From positions 1-22,354 of the forward strand of contig JAIRUI010000045.1 of the NCBI GenBank assembly GCA_031254455.1: 22,354 bases of DNA. Reading direction: 5' to 3'. This document shows, one piece after another, positions 6,692-13,261 of the stretch; within the stretch, counting starts at the first letter, position 1; every line of letters starts with the position of its first letter. The notes beneath the pieces are model-generated. The model was given only the letters and a program-made list of their open reading frames with translations. It searched no databases and had not been told where the DNA came from. Source of the stretch: Chitinispirillales bacterium (GTDB lineage Bacteria > Fibrobacterota > Chitinivibrionia > Chitinivibrionales > Chitinivibrionaceae). Made by a program: the position numbers and the translations under genes.

Positions 6692-6955
6692 CTATTGATC
6701 GTCAAAAAGTGAATAAAAATTATTATTTTGCGCAAAAAGCAACAATTCCGTAGTGGATGTAATATCGAAATCTTGTTGATAATTTTTATTGTTAAACAAA
6801 AAAATTCCGGCAAAAATACAAAAAATAGGGATAACAACTGTTGCCGGCAAAACAATTTTTCCTGCGACAATACGAAATCTGATTTTCGGATATACGTTTC
6901 GAGGAATTTGTGAAACCGCACATATCTGTGAAATGAAATCGTCGTAATTACTCAT
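6692..6955 (-). CDS. Small single-TM protein, putative anti-sigma factor
   Basis: An 87-residue protein made of a short cytoplasmic N-terminus (MSNYDDFISQICAVSQIPRN), one membrane helix at about 33-55 (VLPATVVIPIFCIFAGIFLF) and a short periplasmic tail. Its start overlaps the sigma factor stop by 8 nt, giving coupled translation as is usual for ECF sigma/anti-sigma pairs. There is no zinc-binding HxxxCxxC anti-sigma motif, so it would resemble the small CnrY/NccY type rather than the ZAS type. The assignment rests mainly on position, topology and size. Confidence 0.65.
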   Translation of the reverse strand: MSNYDDFISQICAVSQIPRNVYPKIRFRIVAGKIVLPATVVIPIFCIFAGIFLFNNKNYQQDFDITSTTELLLFAQNNNFYSLFDDQ

Positions 6956-7466
6956 TGAAATTTTCCCTTATTTTTTGTTTTAGCCGCGAAATCTCTACTC
7001 GCAACGCCCCCGAACTCTTGCCGGTGATTACCGATAGTTCCTCAAAACTAAGCCCGTCGACTTCTTTGCCCACCAATAAAAACCTTTCATCAACCGAAAG
7101 AGAATCAAGTATTTTTTTAACAAAATCTTTCTCGCTTATTCTGCTTTCGCCGCTTTTTACCTCAATATTTTCGTCAAGAGCGGTTTCGCGCCGTTTTTTT
7201 TTCTTGTTTATGAATTTTATTGTCTCGTTTAGCGTAATTCTATAAAGCCAAGTTGAAAACGCCGACTCAAAACGAAAATTTTTTATACTCTTGTAAACAA
7301 CCATAAAAACCGAATACAAAACCGTTTCAGCGTCAATCTCATTTGCAAGCGAGCGAAGTGAAATGCGCCATACGAAAGGAGCGTAATAGTCATAAATTTT
7401 CTTAAACCCGCGCTCGTTACCGTAATTTTTCAAATCCTCCGGCGGTAAATCCTCAAACCGTTCCAA
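6948..7466 (-). CDS. ECF-family RNA polymerase sigma factor
   Basis: The 172 residues comprise sigma region 2 (about 18-90, including YDYYAPFVWRI, AFSTWLYRITLNETI) and region 4 (about 115-170, DSLSVDERFLLVGKEVDGLSFEELSVITGKSSGALRVEISRLKQKI), joined by a short linker with no region 1.1 or 3. The helix-turn-helix 'LSFEELSVITGKSSGALRVEISR' is typical of ECF factors. Translation probably starts at TTG 7464-7466, directly behind GGAGGA. A promoter of ECF type (GAAC-N16-CGTA) lies about 45 nt upstream, which suggests self-activation. Downstream overlap with a one-TM protein and then a CpxP-like sensor indicates control by envelope metal or stress. Confidence 0.88.
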   Translation of the reverse strand: MERFEDLPPEDLKNYGNERGFKKIYDYYAPFVWRISLRSLANEIDAETVLYSVFMVVYKSIKNFRFESAFSTWLYRITLNETIKFINKKKKRRETALDENIEVKSGESRISEKDFVKKILDSLSVDERFLLVGKEVDGLSFEELSVITGKSSGALRVEISRLKQKIRENFNE

Positions 7467-7510
7467 CGCTCCTCCACATATTTATTAGTTATCTCAAAAA
7501 TTCATTTTGT

Positions 7511-7534
7511 TACGCCGTAAAGTCAAATTAGTTC
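7511..7534 (-). promoter_or_regulatory. Candidate ECF-type promoter of the sigma factor operon
   Basis: On the minus strand GAAC (7531-7534) and CGTA (7511-7514) are exactly 16 nt apart, the -35/-10 pattern shared by many ECF sigma factors (such as TGAAAC-N16-CGTA of sigma-W). The start of transcription would lie about 30 nt before the GGAGGA ribosome site. No equal motif is visible upstream of the zinc-knuckle gene. The rest of the 7467-7770 gap holds no convincing gene. Confidence 0.5.
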
Positions 7535-7711
7535 GAAATTTATCGAAAACTTTACTTCGTTTGTTGAAACCAGTACACCTGTCTTGTATTTTCTACATTT
7601 GTGCGTTATGTACATATTTACCGAACCCAAGAAATAATAAACAGGCGTTAAAAAATTTCTTAACAAACATACAAAATTATCTTCGGTTTTTGCGGATAGA
7701 AAAACGCTTTT

Positions 7712-7750
7712 AGATAGAAAGTCCCCTCAAATACACTGGACTTTCTATTT
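7712..7750 (-). terminator. Stem-loop after rpsO
   Basis: ATAGAAAGTCC (7714-7724) pairs with GGACTTTCTAT (7738-7748) over 11 bp, extendable by two pairs, around a 13-nt loop. It lies 21 nt after the rpsO stop. On the minus strand the T-run (GCGTTTTT) comes some 7 nt after the stem, so it may be a terminator or a 3' stabilising/processing hairpin. Confidence 0.55.
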
Positions 7751-7770
7751 CTGAGTTCCAAAAATTAAAC

Positions 7771-8040
7771 TTATTTACGCAAATTGAGTTTCGCAAGCAA
7801 CTCGCGATACTCGCCTACGTCGCGAGATTTCACATAATCCAGCAACGACTTGCGTTTTCCGACCAACTTTGTAAGACCGTATCTGGTGTGATTGTCTTTT
7901 TTGTTTGTTTTAAGATGTTGAGTCAAATTACGGATTCTTTCCGTAAGAATCGCAATCTGAACACGGCTGTTTCCCGTATCTGTTGCGTTGGCGCCGAATT
8001 CCGCAACAAGTTCTGCGGTTTTTTCTTTTGTAATGGACAC
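7771..8040 (-). CDS. rpsO: 30S ribosomal protein S15
   Basis: S15 binds the central domain of 16S rRNA early in 30S assembly. The 89 residues equal the family's standard length. The conserved features are the N-terminal SITKEKTAELVAEFGANATDTG, SRVQIAILTERIRNLTQHLKTNKKD, HTRYGLTKLVGKRKSLLDYV and YRELLAKLNLRK. The start is GTG (8038-8040) with AAGGAG about 7 nt ahead. It lies 3 nt after the ribF stop, keeping the common ribF-rpsO pair. The usual truB partner is not upstream; envelope-type genes are there instead. S15 often represses its own mRNA, but no such pseudoknot is obvious in the short leader. Confidence 0.97.
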   Translation of the reverse strand: MSITKEKTAELVAEFGANATDTGNSRVQIAILTERIRNLTQHLKTNKKDNHTRYGLTKLVGKRKSLLDYVKSRDVGEYRELLAKLNLRK

Positions 8041-8043
8041 AAT

Positions 8044-8982
8044 TCACTCCTTGAAAAAGTAACGCTTAATAATTTCTACGTCCGAACCGATTTGCGTGAC
8101 CAATTCCTCTTGGGAATCAAATCGCCTGTCATGCCTGATAAACCGGTGCAGCCAGAGCGCACACTCGCCGCCAACCGCCGGATCTTCTTTTATTTTATCC
8201 AGCGAGAAGAACTCCAAATGGAGTTCCCGATTTCCGAATGTCGGGCAGTCTCCGTAATACAAACATCCTTTTATTGAATGCTTGCCGTAAGAAACTTCCG
8301 CTACATACACGCCCGAAGGCGGAACAACCTTTTGAGTCGCCAACGGCGATTTAAAATTCAGCGTAGGATAACCCAAGACGCCGCCCAAATGCTCGCCCCT
8401 GATTCGTCGCCCCGTAATCAAATACGGATGCCCAAGCAGATTCACGGCTTCGTCAATGCGGCCTTCAAGAAGCAACTTTCTTATCGTTGTCGAACTTACA
8501 ATCGCATTGTTTTCACCGTACAAACCAATTACAGCGTTCGTAAAATCGTTTTTGCCGCCGACAAATTGAGCGTTTTTTTGTAAATTTCCTAAATTTTTAT
8601 TTCCATAATGCTGATTTTCGCCCGAAACAAGTTCTATACAACCAAATTTTTTATGCAAAATTTCGTTTTCAAAGTCGATTTTAGGCATTTTCGCGAGATT
8701 TTCGTCAAACGGAATTACCATACAAACATCAACGCCTAATTTTTCAAACAAGATAAATTTTTCTGAAGTTGCGGTTAGTTTCATTATGCAGGATTTCTGG
8801 ATAACTTCGCGGGTGTGCGGCTCAAAAGTTATTATACACGACAATGCGCGAAGTTGCTTTGCACGCGACACGACCTTTTCGATTAGAATTTTATGTCCGT
8901 TATGAACTCCGTCAAAATTTCCAAGCGCGGCGACGGTTTCTCCAAAAATTTTTGTTTCGCTGTCAAAATGAATGATTCGCAT
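8044..8982 (-). CDS. ribF: Bifunctional riboflavin kinase / FMN adenylyltransferase
   Basis: RibF phosphorylates riboflavin to FMN and adenylates it to FAD. The 312 residues match the family. The adenylyltransferase half starts MRIIHFDSET and carries GNFDGVHNGH at 21-30, with CIITFEPHTREVI and the closing VSSTTIRKLLLEG. The riboflavin kinase half begins about 178 (LLGHPYLITGRRIRGEHLGG, then LGYPTLNFKS) and continues through PPSGVYVAEV to the C-terminus. ATG 8980-8982 lies 2 nt after the TPR protein stop, so it is part of a packed operon. All parts look intact. Confidence 0.95.
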   Translation of the reverse strand: MRIIHFDSETKIFGETVAALGNFDGVHNGHKILIEKVVSRAKQLRALSCIITFEPHTREVIQKSCIMKLTATSEKFILFEKLGVDVCMVIPFDENLAKMPKIDFENEILHKKFGCIELVSGENQHYGNKNLGNLQKNAQFVGGKNDFTNAVIGLYGENNAIVSSTTIRKLLLEGRIDEAVNLLGHPYLITGRRIRGEHLGGVLGYPTLNFKSPLATQKVVPPSGVYVAEVSYGKHSIKGCLYYGDCPTFGNRELHLEFFSLDKIKEDPAVGGECALWLHRFIRHDRRFDSQEELVTQIGSDVEIIKRYFFKE

Positions 8983-8984
8983 AA

Positions 8985-9830
8985 CTATCTTTTCCGCGGT
9001 TGAAATTCCCGCGGGCGGTCGCTGATTATAAGCATAGTGTCGTTAAAATATTCCGGGAATCTATTAACCAAATCAAGAAGTTCTCGCTTAACTCTAATAA
9101 TTCCTACGTCTCCTCTCGGCGCAATTTTAAGATATATATCACCCAAGAAAATCGCTTTTTCATAGTCTTTCAAATCAAACAAATAAAGATAACACAGATT
9201 TTTGACAAAATCGGGGTCGCTCAAATAATTACTCCATTTTTCCAAATGATTAATTGCATTTTCATACTGTCCCATTCGAGATAGAACTACTCCGTAATAC
9301 AAAAACGCATCTCTTTGCGTAATGTCTTTTTTTAAAATACTTTGAAACGTATTTTTGGCTTTTTCGAACCAGCCTTTTTCCATGTAAATCACACCTATCA
9401 TTGTGGTCGCTTGCGCCCAAGTGTCCGCCGATTGAGCCGATTGTGTCAAACATATAAGCGCCCTGTCAACGTCATCGCCCAAAAACCAATCGTTGGAATT
9501 TTTGGCGTAACTTTTCCAGTTTTCGCTTTCGTAACGTTGCCAAGCAGTCAAATACCATGCCTTGCCCCGCATTAAAAGCGAAGTGTCGCTTTTTTGAATG
9601 GAATCCGGCTGTTTTGAAATGATATCAAGCGCTTCTGAAGTTTTTCCCTTGTCGAGAAATTCGGTTATTGATTTTTGAGGTTTTAAGACAAAAGGCGACG
9701 GCAATGAAATTTTGGCTGTCAGCATAAAAACCAAAAAAACAGCGCAAGCGGTTGAAATAATGACTGAAATTATAATTGTCGCTAACAGATGGCCGCTTTT
9801 ACGTTCGTTATTGTACATTTTCATCCTCAT
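8985..9830 (-). CDS. Membrane-anchored TPR-repeat protein
   Basis: A 281-residue protein with an N-terminal membrane anchor at about 17-38 (LATIIISVIISTACAVFLVF) followed by a helical region with tetratricopeptide-like repeats, clearest in MIGVIYMEKGWFEKAKNTFQ and YYGVVLSRMGQYENAINHLE, about 140-200. TPR proteins act as scaffolds for protein complexes; topology puts the repeats in the periplasm. The annotated start MRMKMYNNERKSG has three candidate ATGs; the third (9816-9818) lies 5 nt after AGGA and is the best. The gene overlaps the upstream gene's end and is 2 nt from ribF. It sits where truB is often found, which is a lineage-specific arrangement. Confidence 0.8.
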   Translation of the reverse strand: MRMKMYNNERKSGHLLATIIISVIISTACAVFLVFMLTAKISLPSPFVLKPQKSITEFLDKGKTSEALDIISKQPDSIQKSDTSLLMRGKAWYLTAWQRYESENWKSYAKNSNDWFLGDDVDRALICLTQSAQSADTWAQATTMIGVIYMEKGWFEKAKNTFQSILKKDITQRDAFLYYGVVLSRMGQYENAINHLEKWSNYLSDPDFVKNLCYLYLFDLKDYEKAIFLGDIYLKIAPRGDVGIIRVKRELLDLVNRFPEYFNDTMLIISDRPREFQPRKR

Positions 9831-10311
9831 CTAAGGATTCTATTTCTATCGGCTGCATATCCGTATCAAAAACCTCTGTCGTGTCCGACGACTGCTCGGT
9901 TTTTCTCAAAATTTCTTTAGGTTTGAAATGAATTTGTTTTAACTCGGATATTGAAGCGGACAATTTCCCAAAATCCGCGACGCCGCAGAGAATAGTGCTT
10001 ATTTTCATCCAACCGTGATATACAACCGGTATAGTGTCTTTTGTGAGAGGGTAAATATCGGTTCTGCACCAAGTGTTACTGTGATAAATTTCGACGGTAT
10101 CCGAAAAAATATCTATATAGTGAAGCCGTTTTATATTTATTTCAACATTACGCCCTTTTGTTCTGAAATAAGGCTTTCCGGAAATGTCTGAAATATCGGC
10201 TTTCTTTATTATTTCCGAACCGCCGTTTCGGTATTGTACCAAAACCGTAGGAAATCCGCAAAAGCAAACCCCTGCGAAAACAAGTGTAAATAAAAGAAAC
10301 TTAATCCGCAA
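9808..10311 (-). CDS. Secreted protein of unknown function (TTG start)
   Basis: The chosen start is TTG 10309-10311, six nt after AGGGAG, giving a 167-residue protein that begins with a clean signal peptide (RIKFLLFTLVFAGVCFCG). An upstream ATG (10344) would add 11 residues without a ribosome site. The body is mostly beta-rich (VLVQYRNGGSEIIKKADISD, NVEINIKRLHYIDIFSDTVE) and the tail is acidic (SLDEDENVQ). I do not recognise a family. The start lies just inside the end of the STAS gene and the end overlaps the TPR gene, so all are co-transcribed and perhaps functionally linked at the envelope. Confidence 0.7.
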   Translation of the reverse strand: MRIKFLLFTLVFAGVCFCGFPTVLVQYRNGGSEIIKKADISDISGKPYFRTKGRNVEINIKRLHYIDIFSDTVEIYHSNTWCRTDIYPLTKDTIPVVYHGWMKISTILCGVADFGKLSASISELKQIHFKPKEILRKTEQSSDTTEVFDTDMQPIEIESLDEDENVQ

Positions 10312-10837
10312 GTAAAACTCCCTGATCGCGAGTGAAATCATCACGGGTTCTGTAAATCGTCATAAGTCCCGCCACTCCTGAATTATACAGTTTGTCGTAA
10401 ACATTGTCGTCTTTTACTAAAATAAAACAATTGGTCGTCGGCGCGTTCGGCTCCTCTTTGTACACGTCTCCTAAATTAATTATATCTTCTTCAATATTTG
10501 AAAATTTCTCCTCTTCGGATTCGGCGTCAACCAAATTTTGACTCGCCTGTTTTTCAAATTCTTTCTCAATTTTGTTCCCGTCAAGGCTTTGCGCCCACAA
10601 AATGTCTCTGTCTTCAACATTTGCGTTTTGTAACGACAAACAATTTATAAACACGTCTATACCGTCGTCGTCAATATTTTCTACTTTTTCTAAATTAAAC
10701 AAAAATTTATTTATTTCCCCGTCCGCAATATAATCGTTTATCTCGTCAATCAAAATGCCGGGCTTGTCTTTTGCAGTCATATTTCCGACTACATGCACAA
10801 TCAAAAAATCTCCGATTTCTTCTACTTCGTATCTCAT
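10301..10837 (-). CDS. STAS-domain protein with DDDG site and acidic insertion
   Basis: The 178 residues start with a STAS (anti-sigma factor antagonist) fold: beta strands FLIVHVVGNM, helix KPGILIDEINDYIADG, strand NKFLFNLEKVENI, then DDDGIDVFINCLSL at 56-69. In SpoIIAA-type antagonists this loop is DSSG and carries the regulated Ser; here both Ser positions are Asp, so the protein would be locked in a phosphorylated-like state. After ILWAQSL (79-85) there is an acidic stretch of about 50 residues (KIEKEFEKQ to VYKEEPNAP), then the last strand CFILVKDDNV and helix YDKLYNSGVAGLMTIYRT. It overlaps its upstream neighbour by 4 nt (ATGA). No matching anti-sigma kinase is in the window. Confidence 0.75.
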   Translation of the reverse strand: MRYEVEEIGDFLIVHVVGNMTAKDKPGILIDEINDYIADGEINKFLFNLEKVENIDDDGIDVFINCLSLQNANVEDRDILWAQSLDGNKIEKEFEKQASQNLVDAESEEEKFSNIEEDIINLGDVYKEEPNAPTTNCFILVKDDNVYDKLYNSGVAGLMTIYRTRDDFTRDQGVLLAD

Positions 10838-11043
10838 AAAATCTCCTTTGCATCCCTTTCTACAAACTGTACGTCACGAACAAACAACAAGTCGATATAC
10901 TCCAAAAAATCATTTGTAACCGTTTCTTTAAGTTTCCAGCCGTTTCTTATAAATCTTGCGGATTCCTGCTCTATTTCATCAAAAATATCTTTTGGCTCTC
11001 GTTTCAAACCAACTTTTATTCTGTGTTCTTTATATTCCAACAT
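10834..11043 (-). CDS. Small DUF4177-like protein
   Basis: A 69-residue protein starting MLEYKEHRIKVGL, then an amphipathic helix (DIFDEIEQESARFIRNGWKL) and a strand (DLLFVRDVQFV). The order 'strand, E/Y-helix, G-W-x-L, strand' is typical of DUF4177 small proteins of unknown role. ATG follows GGAAG at 5 nt and the stop overlaps the STAS start (ATGA). It is the first gene of the six-gene ribF-rpsO operon. An 11-bp AT-rich inverted repeat lies just upstream. Confidence 0.65.
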   Translation of the reverse strand: MLEYKEHRIKVGLKREPKDIFDEIEQESARFIRNGWKLKETVTNDFLEYIDLLFVRDVQFVERDAKEIL

Positions 11044-11052
11044 TTTTCTTCC

Positions 11053-11080
11053 AAAATTATTTTTATAGGAAAATAATTTT
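11053..11080 (-). promoter_or_regulatory. 11-bp AT-rich inverted repeat in operon leader
   Basis: AAAATTATTTT (11053-11063) and AAAATAATTTT (11070-11080) are exact reverse complements around a 6-nt loop. On the minus strand the loop holds TATAAA-like sequence, with TCTTAA 17 nt upstream of it. The repeat may thus be an operator over a -10 box, or an mRNA hairpin next to the ribosome site. Confidence 0.4.
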
Positions 11081-11245
11081 TCTCTTAAGATATTTGCTTA
11101 ATTTTATTTATCTTTAACAAATAATTACACATTTCTTTAGGTTCAAAAAGAGCTGATTATAAATTGTAAAGAAATTTTATTTGGCGGCGGGAACGTACAT
11201 AATTCCGGATTTTTAGAAACAAGATAGACGAAAATAAACAAATTC

Positions 11246-11275
11246 TTGATGAATTGTATGAATATTTAGTATATT
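11246..11275 (+). promoter_or_regulatory. Sigma-70-type promoter of the DHp-REC gene
   Basis: TTGATG (11246-11251) and TATATT (11270-11275) are 18 nt apart, about 32 nt before the ATG. The rest of the 11044-11307 divergent intergenic region is AT-rich and holds no other convincing gene. Confidence 0.45.
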
Positions 11276-11307
11276 ATTAAAAAATTTAATTTTTATTGGT
11301 ATAAATT

Positions 11308-12201
11308 ATGAAAAAAATAAATGAAACGTTAAAAAATGTATTGCCGCTGAACTTAACGATTTTAATTGCAATGGCAGCGGTAGGAATAATGATAGTGACT
11401 TTGATTTTTAGCACAAATAAAATCATTGTTTGGGTCATCGGCTCGTTTGTTTTGGTATTTCTTGCAACTGATTCCATTTTGTTGTATTTTCTTTCAAAAA
11501 AATTATTTTCTCAAAAGAGAAATCAAGAGTATGAAACATGGAAATCCGAAACGATAGATCATTTGTCAGATACTTATTCGCATCTATACAATAATATATT
11601 CGCAGCGATTTTAGGTGCGGCGGAAGTTTTATTGCAAAGTGTTCCGGACATGCAAAAAGAGTACGTAAATATAATAATAAAAAATGTAAAAGAGGCGGAC
11701 GTTTTAAACAAGCGATTGTTGAATTCGGACAAGAAAACGGAAATGGAAGCCGTTCCAGTCGATATGCATAAATTATCAGATAAAACGTCCGATGAAAATA
11801 AAATTGAGCGCAATGAAAAAATAAACTCAAAGAAAATTTCGTCAATACTTATAGTGGACGATAATGTGTCTATAATAAAAGTAGTTAAGGCGATGCTTAA
11901 TCGAATCGGGTATTCCGTTGTAACCGCTGAGAGCGGATTTGATGCGATAGAAATGTTTAAGGAAAGATCAAATGATATTGCGCTCATTATTTTAGACATG
12001 ATTATGCCTAATATGGACGGGATTTCATGTTTTTACGAACTGAAGAAAATTAAAGATGACGTTAAAATTCTGATTTCCAGCGGGCTTATTGATAATTCAA
12101 GCATTGAGGATATGAAGAAAGACGGACTTTGCGGGTTTATCAAGAAACCATATTCTTATTACGAGCTTGAAAATGCAGTAGCGAATGCTATAAAATTATA
12201 G
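11308..12201 (+). CDS. Membrane-anchored DHp-like / response-regulator receiver protein without ATPase domain
   Basis: The 297 residues start with two membrane helices (about 13-34 and 39-62). A histidine-kinase-type dimerisation helix pair follows, with H92 in TYSHLYNNIFAAILGAAEVL (compare HDFNNLLTAILG in hybrid kinases), then LNKRLLNSD. A receiver domain spans about 177-297 with the acidic pair D184/D185, phospho-acceptor D230 (ILDMIMPNMDG), S257 and K280 (KKPY), all intact. The ATPase (HATPase_c) domain that should lie between DHp and receiver is absent, replaced by a 35-residue polar linker. The protein could thus pass phosphate between partners but not make it from ATP. A promoter lies just upstream. 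fmt follows after 124 nt, so it may not share that transcript. Confidence 0.82.
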   Translation: MKKINETLKNVLPLNLTILIAMAAVGIMIVTLIFSTNKIIVWVIGSFVLVFLATDSILLYFLSKKLFSQKRNQEYETWKSETIDHLSDTYSHLYNNIFAAILGAAEVLLQSVPDMQKEYVNIIIKNVKEADVLNKRLLNSDKKTEMEAVPVDMHKLSDKTSDENKIERNEKINSKKISSILIVDDNVSIIKVVKAMLNRIGYSVVTAESGFDAIEMFKERSNDIALIILDMIMPNMDGISCFYELKKIKDDVKILISSGLIDNSSIEDMKKDGLCGFIKKPYSYYELENAVANAIKL

Positions 12202-12227
12202 ATTCGGATAAGTTGAGGATGAAATTT

Positions 12228-12244
12228 GGGCGGCGCCTGTTTTT
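12228..12244 (+). terminator. Possible weak terminator after DHp-REC gene
   Basis: GGGC-GGC-GCCT followed by GTTTTT could form a 4-bp stem (one G-T pair) with a T-tract, 26 nt after the stop. The stem is very short, so this is a tentative call. Confidence 0.25.
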
Positions 12245-12325
12245 ATATAAACTTCCATTCGGTAATTATTTTTACATTTAATTAAGTCGGTCGTTTGGAC
12301 GGTAGAGTATAAAAAAGGAGTTTTT

Positions 12326-13261
12326 GTGAACATCATTTTTTTTGGAACGGCGGAATTCGGAATACCTGTGCTTAAAGCGATACTGAATTCGTCGCATAAA
12401 ATCTCCGCTGTAATAACCGCTCCTCCTAAACCTACAGGACGCGGGTTGCATTTACGAAAATCGCCGATAAATAATTTTGCCGACGAGAATCTATTATCGC
12501 CGATTTTTACCCCTGATAATTTTGAAGATGAAAATTTTATAAAGGAATTAAAAAATATTAAAGCCGATATTTTTTTGGTGGTAGCGTTTTCCATACTTCC
12601 AAAAACAGTTTTTGAAATTCCAAAAAACGGAACATATAACATTCACGCATCGCTTTTGCCGCAGTTTCGTGGTCCTGCGCCAATACAAAGAGCGATAGAA
12701 AGCGGTGCAAAAAAAACAGGCGTTTCAGTTTTTCGCATAGACAGCGGAGTTGATACGGGCGATATTGTGATTCAAAAGGAATGCGAAATTCTTGATGACG
12801 ATACGACGCCATCGCTTTATGAGAAATTAAGCGTTCTGGGCGCAACCGCTTTTATCGAAGCCGTGAAAGAAATTGAAGCCGGAAGCGTTGAATATAAAAC
12901 TCAAAACATAAAAAACGCGTCAAAAGCGCCGTTGTTAAGAAAAGAAGAGTCAATAATAAACTGGCGAAACAGCGCTGTGGATATTGCGAATAAAGTTCGC
13001 GCGTTCAAACCGTTCCCAACATCTATAACGACGCTTTACGGACGGCAAATTACAATAGAAAAAGCGTTTGTTAAATGTGCTGTTTCCGACAAAAACAATA
13101 AAATCGGAGAAATAATCTTAATAAACAAAAACGAAATTTTAGTACAAACAGGCGACGGGATACTTACGATTACGGAATTAAAACCTGCGGGGAAACGGGC
13201 AATGTCTATTTGTGATTACGCAAATGGAAATCAAATACGGAAAGGAATGGTTTTTGAATGA
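12326..13261 (+). CDS. fmt: Methionyl-tRNA formyltransferase
   Basis: Fmt adds a formyl group from 10-formyl-tetrahydrofolate to Met-tRNAfMet, needed for initiation. The 311 residues match the family. Visible marks are the N-terminal IIFFGTAEFGIPVL, the catalytic NIHASLLPQFRGPAPIQ at 105-121 (N105, H107), D143 in SGVDTGDIV, and the C-terminal OB-type domain beginning near KVRAFKPFP. The start is GTG 12326-12328, 5 nt after AAAGGAG. It overlaps rsmB by 4 nt. The common partner def is not beside it. Confidence 0.96.
   Translation: MNIIFFGTAEFGIPVLKAILNSSHKISAVITAPPKPTGRGLHLRKSPINNFADENLLSPIFTPDNFEDENFIKELKNIKADIFLVVAFSILPKTVFEIPKNGTYNIHASLLPQFRGPAPIQRAIESGAKKTGVSVFRIDSGVDTGDIVIQKECEILDDDTTPSLYEKLSVLGATAFIEAVKEIEAGSVEYKTQNIKNASKAPLLRKEESIINWRNSAVDIANKVRAFKPFPTSITTLYGRQITIEKAFVKCAVSDKNNKIGEIILINKNEILVQTGDGILTITELKPAGKRAMSICDYANGNQIRKGMVFE

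Noticed and set aside
7507..7713. Plus-strand ORF of 68 codons between the ECF sigma gene and rpsO
   Set aside because: TTG start, no ribosome site, and overlap with the sigma promoter and rpsO stem-loop; the composition looks non-coding.
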